This document shows, one piece after another, positions 34,681 to 43,941 of a stretch of DNA of 64,000 nt. This stretch comes from JAUNKE01 sp041853585 (lineage in GTDB: Bacteria; Bacillota; Clostridia; Peptostreptococcales; Filifactoraceae): contig JBGZSM010000089.1 of the NCBI GenBank assembly GCA_041853585.1, positions 7,037 to 71,036 on the forward strand, in the 5' to 3' direction. Numbering within the stretch: the stretch's first letter is position 1; every line of letters starts with the position of its first letter. A model generated the notes under the pieces. The model did not search any database. It worked only from the letters and a program-made list of their open reading frames with translations, and was not told the origin of the DNA. A program made the translations under genes and the position numbers.

Positions 34681-35529
34681 TTATATTTTGTTAACAAGAT
34701 CAAAAACCTCTTGTATGACGAAATCCGGGGTGGATGCACCCGCAACAATTCCAACATAGTTTAGATTTTTGATTTTTTCTATGTCCAAATCCTCAACTGT
34801 CTCAATCAAAAAAGTCATACAATGTTTTCTGCAAATCTCGGCAAGCTTCAAAGTGTTTGAACTTTTTTTACCGCCCACCACAATCATTGCATCCACTTTT
34901 TTTGAAAGATCTTCGGCTGAATCCTGTCTTTGTTTTGTTGCATAACAAATGGTATTACAAAATTCGACATCATCCAGTTTCTCTTTTAGAATTTTTTCGA
35001 TTTGTTGGAAACTCTCTTGCTTAAATGTTGTCTGAACCACTACGAGATATTTTCTGCTGCATAAACCTTGAAATTGATTTGCTTCCTCAATCGAATTGAT
35101 AATGGTGTGCGCTTTGTCTATCCAACCGCTTATACCAATTATCTCCGGATGATTTTTATCGCCAATAATGATTATTTCATACCCTTTATTAGACCCTTCA
35201 AAAACAATTTTTTGTATTTTTTTTACGAACGGACATGTTGCGTCAACAATGGCAATACCTTTATCATTCATTGTATCATAAAAGTGCTTAGCTAGTCCAT
35301 GACTTCTTATAATTGCGAAGGAATTTTTTTTCATTTTATCCAAATCTTCTTCGATAATCAACCCTTTTTCGGTCAATTTGTCCATCGCCTGATCATTGTG
35401 AATGAGCGGGCCGATGGCATAAATCGTGTCGTCGGTTGATTGCAACTGCTGATTTGTGATTTCCATTGCACGATTCACTCCATAGCAAAATCCGCTATGT
35501 TTTGCAATTTCGACTCTAATTCTCCTCAA
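34681..35529 (-). CDS. ispH: 4-hydroxy-3-methylbut-2-enyl diphosphate reductase IspH
   Basis: 282 residues. The three iron-sulfur Cys positions are present: HSGFCYGV (Cys15), DATCPFVKK and the late Cys pair in FCNTICYAT. It makes IPP and DMAPP in the last step of the MEP isoprenoid pathway. The start is uncertain: the frame begins with TTG at 35529 inside the plsC end, with AAAGGAG directly against it, and no better codon follows. It overlaps plsC by 14 bp. Confidence 0.93.
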   Translation of the reverse strand: MRRIRVEIAKHSGFCYGVNRAMEITNQQLQSTDDTIYAIGPLIHNDQAMDKLTEKGLIIEEDLDKMKKNSFAIIRSHGLAKHFYDTMNDKGIAIVDATCPFVKKIQKIVFEGSNKGYEIIIIGDKNHPEIIGISGWIDKAHTIINSIEEANQFQGLCSRKYLVVVQTTFKQESFQQIEKILKEKLDDVEFCNTICYATKQRQDSAEDLSKKVDAMIVVGGKKSSNTLKLAEICRKHCMTFLIETVEDLDIEKIKNLNYVGIVAGASTPDFVIQEVFDLVNKI

Positions 35530-36088
35530 CTCCTTTATAAATCGTTTCTAATAAAATATTGGATGTTTTTTCATAATCCAATCCGTCCTCTAAATATAGT
35601 TCCGGATCAAAAGTCGGCAAAATATTGACCTTAATTTTTGAAAAAGGTCGATAGGTCGCCGTAATCGCCACCGGCAAAATTTGTACCTTTGAGCGATGAG
35701 CCAACATGACCGCACCGGATTTCGCATCGACATTCGCATCTTTGCCCGTCGTTCTCGTGCCTTCCGGAAAGAGTCCGAGAATGTCCCCTCTTTTGAGTAC
35801 GCTCAAACTTTTTTTAATAGCGGAAATGTCGTTGGTTCCTCTTTCGACTTTGATGGTTTTGACCGATTCGAACAGCCATTTTGTAAATTTGGTTCGAAAC
35901 AGCTCCGCTTTTGCCATAAAATGAATTGGCCTTTTGGTGATGAAGGAAATGATAATCGGGTCGAAGATGGCAGTATGATTCCCCACGACGACAAATGCTC
36001 CTTCGGGTATATTTTCATAGCCTGTGATTTGCAATCGATAGATGATGGCGACAATCACACGACAAATTCCTTTTAATGCATAGTACAT
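35516..36088 (-). CDS. plsC: 1-acyl-sn-glycerol-3-phosphate acyltransferase (PlsC)
   Basis: 190 residues. The acyltransferase HX4D motif is NHTAIFD (His38 to Asp43) and the FPEGTRT block lies near residue 110. One N-terminal hydrophobic stretch should tether it to the membrane. It makes phosphatidic acid from lysophosphatidate. It overlaps cmk (16 bp) and ispH (14 bp) in the conserved clostridial cmk-plsC-ispH-rpsA series. Confidence 0.93.
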   Translation of the reverse strand: MYYALKGICRVIVAIIYRLQITGYENIPEGAFVVVGNHTAIFDPIIISFITKRPIHFMAKAELFRTKFTKWLFESVKTIKVERGTNDISAIKKSLSVLKRGDILGLFPEGTRTTGKDANVDAKSGAVMLAHRSKVQILPVAITATYRPFSKIKVNILPTFDPELYLEDGLDYEKTSNILLETIYKGVEEN

Positions 36089-36747
36089 AATTTCACTCGC
36101 TCTTTATATAATTCTTCTATTTTCTCTACCACTTCATCGACGGATAAATTGCTCGTGTCAATTTCAATTGCGTCTTCCGCTTTTTTGAGCGGCGACATTT
36201 CTCGGGTCGAGTCAAAAATATCCCTCGCCTCTATTTGCTCGGCAATCTCTTGAAGATTGCTCTGCTTGATTCCGCGTCTTTCGTTTTGACAAAAGCGTCT
36301 GTTCGCTCTGGACTGAATATCCGCCGTGAGAAAAATTTTCAAAATCGCTTGCGGAAATAACACCGTTCCGATATCTCGGCCGTCCATGACCGACGGATTG
36401 TTTTTGCCGAGCTCGATTTGTTGTCGCATCAGATATTCTCTCACGATGGGATTGGCGGAAACTTTCGAAACGGCGGCATCGATTTGAGGTGTTCGAATTT
36501 CATCGCCGAGCACACGACCGTCCATGCAAAGATTGTCCTCGCAATAAGCAAAACCGGTTTGTGACAAAATTTTCTTCAACTGCTCCTCGTCTCTCAAATC
36601 GAGATTTCCCACCTTGTAGGTAACGGCGCGGTACATCGCTCCCGTATCGATATAAAGCAATTTGAGTTTTTGAGCCAATTTTTTGGATACTGTACTTTTG
36701 CCGGAGCCGGATGGTCCGTCGATGGCGATGACATTATTTGTTATCAT
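36073..36747 (-). CDS. cmk: Cytidylate kinase
   Basis: 224 residues. The P-loop is DGPSGSGKSTVSKKLA near the N-terminus; YIDTGAMYRAVT and DGRDIGTVLFP are the nucleotide-site motifs of CMP kinase. It phosphorylates CMP/dCMP. It overlaps the rpiR-type regulator by 14 bp upstream and plsC by 16 bp downstream. Confidence 0.95.
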   Translation of the reverse strand: MITNNVIAIDGPSGSGKSTVSKKLAQKLKLLYIDTGAMYRAVTYKVGNLDLRDEEQLKKILSQTGFAYCEDNLCMDGRVLGDEIRTPQIDAAVSKVSANPIVREYLMRQQIELGKNNPSVMDGRDIGTVLFPQAILKIFLTADIQSRANRRFCQNERRGIKQSNLQEIAEQIEARDIFDSTREMSPLKKAEDAIEIDTSNLSVDEVVEKIEELYKERVKLCTMH

Positions 36748-37600
36748 AGATTCTATACTCTTTCCATATTTTTTCTAATTTGTCGAAGGATGTTTTGATT
36801 TCGGATTTTTTTCGCATGCCGACGGACACGATAAGGGCATTGGCAACGCTGAACGGTGCGACCAACGAATCGACAAAGGAAGCCATATTGCTGCGGGCAA
36901 TCAAAATATCGGAAGAAAGCTCCGAAATCGGCGCCAACTTGCTGTCCGTTATCGAAATGATATTCGCTCCCTGCTCCTTCGCATACTCAAGCAGCTCATA
37001 AGTTCTTGTCGAATAGCGCGGAAAACTGATTCCGATTACCAAATCGTCCTCGGTGACTTTGAGAATTTGTTCAAATACATCCGAAATACCGTAATTTACC
37101 AAAACCACATTGTCCAAAATGAAGTTGAGATAAAATGCGAGATATTCCCCCAGCGTCGCCGAGCTTCTCAGACCGACGATGTATATTTTTTTGGCATGGA
37201 TGATTTTATTGATGGCACTCTCAAACGCATCGGGGTCGATATCGTCCAAAGTTCCTTTGATATTTTCGATGTCCGCGCGCAAAACTTTTTTCAAAGTCGT
37301 GAAGTCGTTGGAGTATTCCTTGGACATTTCCACACGCTGCACCGTCGTCAACTTGGTTTTGATAAGCTCCTGTAAAGATTTTTGGAGCTCGGGATAGCCC
37401 GAAAAACCGAGTGCGTTGGCAAATCGAACAACCGTCGATTCGCTGACTCCGACAGTATCTCCGAGTTTTGCCGCCGTCATAAACGCCACCTTGTCGTAAT
37501 CCGATAAAATAAATTGTGCTATTATTTTCTGTCCTTTGCTTAACTTTGAAAATTCGTTTTGGATTAAGTTGATTAAATCCATATTATCGCTCTTTGACAT
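36734..37600 (-). CDS. MurR/RpiR family transcriptional regulator
   Basis: 288 residues. The N-terminal HTH_6 domain (about 1-80, with LGDTVGVSESTVVRFANALGFSGYPELQ) is followed by a SIS sugar-phosphate-binding domain (about 125-260, IYIVGLRSSATLGEYLAFYL). Members sense phosphosugars and control sugar or amino-sugar genes. Its target is unknown; the neighbours are mutS2 and cmk, so it may act elsewhere. The ribosome site before the ATG is weak. Confidence 0.88.
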   Translation of the reverse strand: MSKSDNMDLINLIQNEFSKLSKGQKIIAQFILSDYDKVAFMTAAKLGDTVGVSESTVVRFANALGFSGYPELQKSLQELIKTKLTTVQRVEMSKEYSNDFTTLKKVLRADIENIKGTLDDIDPDAFESAINKIIHAKKIYIVGLRSSATLGEYLAFYLNFILDNVVLVNYGISDVFEQILKVTEDDLVIGISFPRYSTRTYELLEYAKEQGANIISITDSKLAPISELSSDILIARSNMASFVDSLVAPFSVANALIVSVGMRKKSEIKTSFDKLEKIWKEYRIYDNK

Positions 37601-37621
37601 AGTTCACCATCACTTCTTATT

Positions 37622-39991
37622 TTATTTGAAATTAACAATTGTAACACCCTGTCCGCCTTCGCCGTAGCTTCCCGCTCGAGCGGATTTAATATATTTAATG
37701 GACTTGAGCATTTTTTCAACTCCTTTTTTGAGTACGCCCGTTCCCATTCCATGAATTACAGTTACCGTCTGCATATTCGACAAATACGCATCGTCCAGAT
37801 ATTTTGTAAGCTCGTCCATCGCCTGCTCCAAATCCATGCCGCGAAGATCCACGCTGGATGAAATCGACATCGCTTTGCTCTTGTAAATTTTGCCCGCGCC
37901 GCTTGGAGAAGATTTGCTCTCCTTCGGTTTTTCCGCGCGTTCCAAAACCGACATCGGCACATTGATTTTCATATTGTCCATCTGAACCACCGCTTGTTTT
38001 TTTCGCGAATCGACGCTCACGATGGTGGCATTGCGCTGAAAACTTGTGATAAAGACAGTTGCTCCGACGACGATTTCTTCTTCGGACAACAACGCATCGC
38101 TCTCCTTGATGGCGATGAGGTCTTCCCGAACTCCGAAATGCTCATCGAGTCCCGCCATCTCTCGTCGAAGTCGCTCAATCTCCTGATTGTCCAAATGATG
38201 CGATTTCTTTTCGATTTTTCGGAGGCTCGCCACGATTTCTTCACTTTGCAGCTTGGCGTCCTTTACAATTTTCTGCGCTTCTTTTTTCGCTTCCTTTATA
38301 ATACGCTCCCGATTGCTCTCGAGTTGCCGCTCTTTGCGCTCTAAATTGCTGAGTCGTCCTTTGATGTTTTCGCTCGTCAGATGAATCGTTTCTTTTTCAC
38401 GCTCGATGGCGCGACGGTCTTTCTCGATTTTGAGCAAAATTTCTTCCATGCGAATCGTATCTTCGCTCAGATGAAGCTTCGCCTTGTCGATAATCTCCTG
38501 ACTCAATCCTAATTTCATCGAGATGTAAAAAGCATTGGATTTACCCGGCACGCCAATCAGCAGCCGATAAGTCGGACCGAGCGTTTCAACATCAAATTCG
38601 ACGCTGGCATTCTCGACGGACTCGGTGTTGAGCGCATAATTTTTGAGATTGCTGTAATGCGTGGTCGCGATCGTCGTCGCCTTCTTTTCTTTCAAAAATT
38701 CGAGAATCGAAATGGCGAGTGCGGAGCCTTCATCCGGGTCGGTTCCCGAGCCGAGCTCGTCCAAAAGAAGCAGGCTATGTTTGCTGACCTTTTCTAAAAT
38801 CCGCACGATGTTGACCATATGCGATGAAAAAGTGGACAGATTTTGGCTGATGCTCTGCTCGTCCCCGATATCCGAAAAGATATCGTCAAATACATACATG
38901 CTGCTCCCAAAATCACAAGGAATATGAAGTCCCGCTTGAAACATCAGCGAAAGCAAGCCGACTGTTTTGAGCGTGACGGTCTTTCCGCCGGTATTGGGAC
39001 CCGTAATTACCAAAGTGTTATAACGATCGCCGATCATCAGATTGAGCGGCACGACGGTTTGCGGGTCGAGCAGCGGATGTCTCGCATTTTTGAGACGAAT
39101 GATTTTATTTTTATTGATTTTCGGAGAAATCGCATTGATTTGCACCGAAAACTTTCCTTTTCCCATGACAAAATCTATTTCCGCAAGCAATTGTTGATTA
39201 CGCAAAATACTTTGAGCATATCCACCGACTTCGTTGGAAAGCATCATCAGAATTCGCTCGATTTCATCTTTTTCGCTTTGGCTCAAAATCCGAAGCTGAT
39301 TGTTCATCTCAACCACGACCATCGGCTCCATAAAAATGGTCGCGCCCGAAGAAGAAGTGTCGTGAACGATTCCCTGAAAGTTCGAGCGATATTCCGCTTT
39401 GACAGGAATAACATATCGATCCTGTCTTTGCGTGACGATGGTATCTTGCAGATATTTTGAAGTTGCTTCGGAGGAAACGATTTGATTGAGCTTGTTTTTG
39501 ATTCGCTCCTTCGTCATTTGCATTTCGCGCCGAATTCTGCGCAATTCGGGACTCGCATTGTCCGAAATTTCTTCCTCCGAAATAATCGCGTCAAAAATTT
39601 GAGTTTCAAGCGCAATATTGGAATAGAGTTCTTCCGCCCGCTCCTTCATCAGCGGCAAATCCTCGCGCGTCGCCAATTTGTCGGCGATGATTCGAGCCGA
39701 GCGCAAATTGTTCGCTGCGGAAAGCAGAGACATCGGGTCGATTCGCGCGCCGATTTCAGCCAGCTTGAGTTTATCTGAAATATTTTTCAAATTATACACG
39801 CTGACATTGGCGCCTTCGATAATCAGCTTTTGCGCCTCCGAAGTCTCCTCCTGCAATCGATTAACTTCATCCGCATCGGAGCTTGCAACCAAATTGTGAG
39901 CAATCTCCTTGCCCAAATCGGTGTTGATGCGCTCCGACAAAAGCTCGATGACTTTATGAAATTCTAAATTTGAAATTGATTTTTTGTCCAT
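37622..39991 (-). CDS. mutS2: MutS2 family protein
   Basis: 789 residues. A core/clamp domain leads to an ATPase with GPNTGGKTVTLKT (Walker A) and LLLDELGSGTDPDEG (Walker B), a coiled-coil arm at about 515-630, and a C-terminal Smr domain (VDLRGMDLEQAM, then HGMGTGVL). MutS2 suppresses recombination and, in Bacillus, also senses collided ribosomes; the Smr domain is the nuclease or ribosome-acting part. It follows the U32 gene by 2 bp. Confidence 0.95.
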   Translation of the reverse strand: MDKKSISNLEFHKVIELLSERINTDLGKEIAHNLVASSDADEVNRLQEETSEAQKLIIEGANVSVYNLKNISDKLKLAEIGARIDPMSLLSAANNLRSARIIADKLATREDLPLMKERAEELYSNIALETQIFDAIISEEEISDNASPELRRIRREMQMTKERIKNKLNQIVSSEATSKYLQDTIVTQRQDRYVIPVKAEYRSNFQGIVHDTSSSGATIFMEPMVVVEMNNQLRILSQSEKDEIERILMMLSNEVGGYAQSILRNQQLLAEIDFVMGKGKFSVQINAISPKINKNKIIRLKNARHPLLDPQTVVPLNLMIGDRYNTLVITGPNTGGKTVTLKTVGLLSLMFQAGLHIPCDFGSSMYVFDDIFSDIGDEQSISQNLSTFSSHMVNIVRILEKVSKHSLLLLDELGSGTDPDEGSALAISILEFLKEKKATTIATTHYSNLKNYALNTESVENASVEFDVETLGPTYRLLIGVPGKSNAFYISMKLGLSQEIIDKAKLHLSEDTIRMEEILLKIEKDRRAIEREKETIHLTSENIKGRLSNLERKERQLESNRERIIKEAKKEAQKIVKDAKLQSEEIVASLRKIEKKSHHLDNQEIERLRREMAGLDEHFGVREDLIAIKESDALLSEEEIVVGATVFITSFQRNATIVSVDSRKKQAVVQMDNMKINVPMSVLERAEKPKESKSSPSGAGKIYKSKAMSISSSVDLRGMDLEQAMDELTKYLDDAYLSNMQTVTVIHGMGTGVLKKGVEKMLKSIKYIKSARAGSYGEGGQGVTIVNFK

Positions 39992-39993
39992 AG

Positions 39994-42369
39994 TTATTTT
40001 CCTAAATATCCTGCAATCAATTGTTTGGTTTGTTTTTTATCCTCATGAAGCAGGTCGATTCGATATTTTGTGAGCGCATAATCCTTCGCTCTCGAAAGTG
40101 TCGATGAAAAATCCAGCGCCTGCTCGCCCATCAACTGCATTCGGCAAAACATATCGCGAGCAATCGTGATTTTTACATTCCCGTCATCCGACAACAGTTT
40201 CGCTCCATCGACCTGACAGCTTGGACAAATCGTCTTCTTTTTATAAGGACAATATTCCGTCACCATCAAAGCCGGATGAATATATAAAGGATATTCCGCC
40301 CAATTTGGGATGACATCCTCCGAATATTTTTGCATAAAAGGATGCTCCAAGCTGATTGTCGCCGTGTCGATGAAACCGAGCGATTCAATTTGTGCAAAAG
40401 TATAGGAATTATAGGCGTTGAAATAATAATCCAAATGAATTTTGCGTTCAATCGAATGTGCTTTATAAAAAACCGCTACTTTTTTTGCAAAGCCCAAGCT
40501 CGTCGTCAAAAGATTCGGCCGGTATTCTTCTATTATATGCATCAGCTCATCAATCTGCGAATCTTTGAGCATAATCGGCGTCATATAAAATGCGTCGAGC
40601 GAAAGTTCTTCGGCATAGAGATACAGCTCGATGCTGTCCGTATAAACATGTCGAATGCCCATCTCCTGACAGGCTCGAATTTGCTCCTGATTTCTGCAAC
40701 GAATGTGAAACATTTCCACGCTCAAATTTTTCGTAGGGAAATGTTGCGACTGATTATTTTCTGCTTTCTGCTCGTTTGAGTTTTCGTTTTTATTTGGAAT
40801 ATCAATAGTTTCACTTTTTGCATCCAAGGCAGAAAACGCATTTGTATTGCGTTCCTCTGAAATATTTCTGATATATAATTTCTTTCTTTTTTCATTTATC
40901 AGAAGCAGGGCATTTCTTCTTAAACTGTTAAGCGTCGATTTTTTAAGAAAAATACCGTCGTCCATCTGAATGTCAAAATTGACGAATCGATACGGCTCGC
41001 TCTCCGTCTTGCTTAGCTGCGTAGTGATTTCTTCATCGCTCAAACTTTTGGTCAACGCATCTTGTGCTTTTTCGGATTCTTCGACATAAAGAATATGATT
41101 GTTGCGATTATCCCAAACCTCAATTCTCGGAAAATCATCGCGTCGCACGGACACTTTTGCAAAAAGCGCCGTCTTGATATTTTCTGCACGAATGCTGTCG
41201 CTCGCCATCTGCAGAAGATTTTTGTCACTCGTTTTGCGAACGACATCCCCTACTTTCGCTCGTCCGATAAAATCAATCGTTATCGTCTGATTCTTGTAGG
41301 CTTTCTCAACTTGATTTTTGCCCACAAAAATGCGGCCGATATGCTCGCCGAGACTCAGCCCGTCGCCTTTACTCACTTCCTGCTCGAGTAAAATGTCGAG
41401 CTTTTTATTTTTGCTGTCAATATTCGTGATTTTTCCAATCGGCACACCGATGTTGTTGGGCGTTTTGTTGTTGACGAGATTTTTCGGCAAATCACCAAGA
41501 ATGAATCCCCTCGTAAATTCGCGATTGAAAATGCTCGCCATATCCCGCTCCAAACGCGCCAAGTCAATTGCCTTATTGTTCATCAGCGCATCGATTGCCT
41601 GACGATAGCTGCGTACGACCGTTGCCACATATTCCGGCCTTTTCATACGACCTTCAATTTTGAGCGAATATACCCCGTTTTCAATGATTTGTTTCAAATC
41701 TTTGATGGTGCACAAATCTTTTGTGCTCAAAAAATGACTTACCGGTAAACCGCCCTTGTCGAAATGATATTTCTTTCGACAAGGCTGCGCACATGCGCCT
41801 TGATTGCTTGAGCGTCCGCCATTCGCAAAGCTGAACAGACATTTTCCGCTGTACGATACACAAAGCGCCCCATGTACGAAGGCTTCAATTTCGAGTCCGG
41901 TTTTCTCCTGCATTCGCCGAATTTCTTCCGCCGTATTTTCACGAGCGACAACGATTCGGCTGAAACCGAGACTTTTGTAAAAGAGCGCATCTTCCGAATT
42001 GGCAATGCTCATCTGTGTCGAAGCATGGATTTCCAAATCGGGATAGTGGCGATGCACATAGGATGCCAATCCGACATCCTGCAAGATGACGGCATCCACA
42101 TCCTGACGGTACAGAAAATCGATAAAAGCGATGCAGTCGTCAAAGTCCTTGTCTTCTATCAGCGTGTTGACGGCGACATAAATTTTTACATCACGAATAT
42201 GCGCATACTCAACCGCGCGGATAATTTCTTCATTTGAAAAATTACCGGCAAAGGCACGCGCGCCAAATTGACTGCCCCCGATATATACCGCATCGGCTCC
42301 GTTTTGAACGGCAGCCACAAGCGATTCGAAAGTTCCGGCGGGAGCAAGCAGCTCGATACGATTTATCAT
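39994..42369 (-). CDS. U32 family protein with DUF3656 (RlhA-like)
   Basis: 791 residues, much longer than TrhP. The N-terminal half is a U32 domain (ELLAPAGTFESLVAAV, YIGGSQFGARAF, Cys block HGALCVSYSGKCLFS and GACAQPCRKKYHFD). A DUF3656-type middle and a second U32-like half follow, with more Cys (CPYKKKTICPSC) near residue 725. E. coli RlhA, of related build, hydroxylates 23S rRNA C2501; whether this one does is inference. It overlaps zapA by 4 bp, the usual clostridial arrangement. Confidence 0.8.
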   Translation of the reverse strand: MINRIELLAPAGTFESLVAAVQNGADAVYIGGSQFGARAFAGNFSNEEIIRAVEYAHIRDVKIYVAVNTLIEDKDFDDCIAFIDFLYRQDVDAVILQDVGLASYVHRHYPDLEIHASTQMSIANSEDALFYKSLGFSRIVVARENTAEEIRRMQEKTGLEIEAFVHGALCVSYSGKCLFSFANGGRSSNQGACAQPCRKKYHFDKGGLPVSHFLSTKDLCTIKDLKQIIENGVYSLKIEGRMKRPEYVATVVRSYRQAIDALMNNKAIDLARLERDMASIFNREFTRGFILGDLPKNLVNNKTPNNIGVPIGKITNIDSKNKKLDILLEQEVSKGDGLSLGEHIGRIFVGKNQVEKAYKNQTITIDFIGRAKVGDVVRKTSDKNLLQMASDSIRAENIKTALFAKVSVRRDDFPRIEVWDNRNNHILYVEESEKAQDALTKSLSDEEITTQLSKTESEPYRFVNFDIQMDDGIFLKKSTLNSLRRNALLLINEKRKKLYIRNISEERNTNAFSALDAKSETIDIPNKNENSNEQKAENNQSQHFPTKNLSVEMFHIRCRNQEQIRACQEMGIRHVYTDSIELYLYAEELSLDAFYMTPIMLKDSQIDELMHIIEEYRPNLLTTSLGFAKKVAVFYKAHSIERKIHLDYYFNAYNSYTFAQIESLGFIDTATISLEHPFMQKYSEDVIPNWAEYPLYIHPALMVTEYCPYKKKTICPSCQVDGAKLLSDDGNVKITIARDMFCRMQLMGEQALDFSSTLSRAKDYALTKYRIDLLHEDKKQTKQLIAGYLGK

Positions 42370-42881
42370 ACGGTTCCTTTGAGCGCATCGTCGGTCAATG
42401 CCGTCAGCTCGATTTGTAAATTATAAATATCATTTTGGAATTGGTTGATCAGCTCGTTGAGTTTTTGGTTCTCCAAGACTCGATTGTCCAATTCCGCCTG
42501 TAAGTCGCTGATTTCTTTATTTTTTTCAAGCAAAATATTGTCGAGCTTTTGAATTCGCTCAAACAACTTGTTGATGCTTTCGTTCTGTTCTTCAATCAAA
42601 TCCGAATCTCTTTGCATCCAATCTTCCTGCTGCTCGTTGGAAGCCGAATAATTGATTTGCTCCATCAACTCTTTATTTTTCTCTTTTTGTTTGAAATATT
42701 GGTCCGCAATATTGATGGATGCCAAGATGACCGGCGTCACATTATTGATTTTCGGTGATTTTTCAAGTGCGATTTTTATCTGCTCATCGACATGAGATGC
42801 AAGGCTTAGGATATAATCCTTCTCTTCATCTCCGGCAATCGAATATTCCTGATTTGCAATTTTTACTACAATTTTATTCAT
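42366..42881 (-). CDS. zapA: Cell division protein ZapA
   Basis: 171 residues. The N-terminal ZapA domain (VKIANQEYSIAGDEEKDYILSLASHVDEQI) is followed by a long coiled coil from about residue 75 to 165. Usual ZapA is about 85-110 residues, so the coiled-coil extension is longer than most. ZapA bundles FtsZ filaments. AGGAGGGGAGG precedes the ATG, and a good promoter lies just upstream. Confidence 0.85.
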   Translation of the reverse strand: MNKIVVKIANQEYSIAGDEEKDYILSLASHVDEQIKIALEKSPKINNVTPVILASINIADQYFKQKEKNKELMEQINYSASNEQQEDWMQRDSDLIEEQNESINKLFERIQKLDNILLEKNKEISDLQAELDNRVLENQKLNELINQFQNDIYNLQIELTALTDDALKGTV

Positions 42882-42904
42882 GGGTGACCTCCCCTCCTGT
42901 TTTC

Positions 42905-42933
42905 ATTATCTCATATCGGAAAATATTTTTCAA
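42905..42933 (-). promoter_or_regulatory. Sigma-A promoter of zapA
   Basis: TTGAAA (42933-42928), a 17-bp spacer and GATAAT (42910-42905) on the minus strand, 23 bp before the ATG. Confidence 0.6.
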
Positions 42934-43002
42934 TCTTACTTAATCGAAAGCTCGCTTTGAAAATATTTCAAAATGCAAAAGCAAATTTTTATGCAACAAA
43001 TA

Positions 43003-43941
43003 TTACTTTCTGTTTTTCCTGCTTTCTTTCGCCAGCTTGTTAATCAATTTTTTGTTAAATTCCACCGCCGCATTGTAGCCCATAAATTTCTGACGCTGAT
43101 TTCTTGCGGCGATTTCCAAAATAACCGCAATATTTCGCCCGGGCTTGACGGGCACCATAATGAGCGGAATCTTGACGCCTAAAATTTCCATATACTCTTC
43201 GTCCATTCCCAGACGGTCGTAATATTTGTTCTCATCCCAACTTTCAAGATAAGCCACCAAGTCGATGGTCTTGCTCGGCTTGACCGCTCCGACTCCATAC
43301 AGACTTTTGATATCCAACAAACCGATGCCGCGAATCTCCATCATATATTGCGTAATTTCCGGCGATTGTCCGACGAGCATATCGTCTTCCAATTTTTTGA
43401 TTTCAACCGCATCATCCGAGACCAGACGATGTCCTCTCTTAATCAGTTCCAGCGCCGCCTCGCTTTTTCCGATTCCGCTGTCTCCTTTGATTAAAATGCC
43501 CAAGCCGTCAACATCGACCAATACGCCATGCGTCACTTCGACCGGCGCGGTCTTGTTGTTGATATAACCCGAAATTTTCGAAATAAACTTGGTTGTCGGC
43601 AAATCGCTTTGCACTAAAAATCGGTCATGCTTTTTTGCCAGCGCAATCATCTCTTCTGAAATTTTATGCCCTCTCGTGACACAGAGCATCGGAAAGTTGT
43701 ATGTCATGAAAGTATCGAGTTTTTCAAGCTTCTCTTCATGAGACAGCGACTGCAGATAAGCATATTCCACATTCCCGATTACTTGGATTCTTTCGTATGG
43801 AAAAAATTGGTAATAGCCGACCAGTTGCATGCCCGGTCGATTGATGTCGGATTCTTTGACGATTTTATCTTCCTTTGCGATATTGATGCAGTTCAGTTGC
43901 ATCTCCCGTATCATTTCTAAAACTGAAACTTCCGTACTCAT
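43003..43941 (-). CDS. hprK: HPr kinase/phosphorylase
   Basis: 312 residues. The P-loop GDSGIGKS is at 153-160, followed by RLVSDDAVEI; the signature IRGIGLLDI and the C-terminal K-loop (VKPGRNIAVILEIAARN) are present. It phosphorylates HPr on Ser46 and so drives carbon catabolite control in low-GC Gram-positives. The ATG overlaps the uvrC stop (TAATG). Confidence 0.96.
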   Translation of the reverse strand: MSTEVSVLEMIREMQLNCINIAKEDKIVKESDINRPGMQLVGYYQFFPYERIQVIGNVEYAYLQSLSHEEKLEKLDTFMTYNFPMLCVTRGHKISEEMIALAKKHDRFLVQSDLPTTKFISKISGYINNKTAPVEVTHGVLVDVDGLGILIKGDSGIGKSEAALELIKRGHRLVSDDAVEIKKLEDDMLVGQSPEITQYMMEIRGIGLLDIKSLYGVGAVKPSKTIDLVAYLESWDENKYYDRLGMDEEYMEILGVKIPLIMVPVKPGRNIAVILEIAARNQRQKFMGYNAAVEFNKKLINKLAKESRKNRK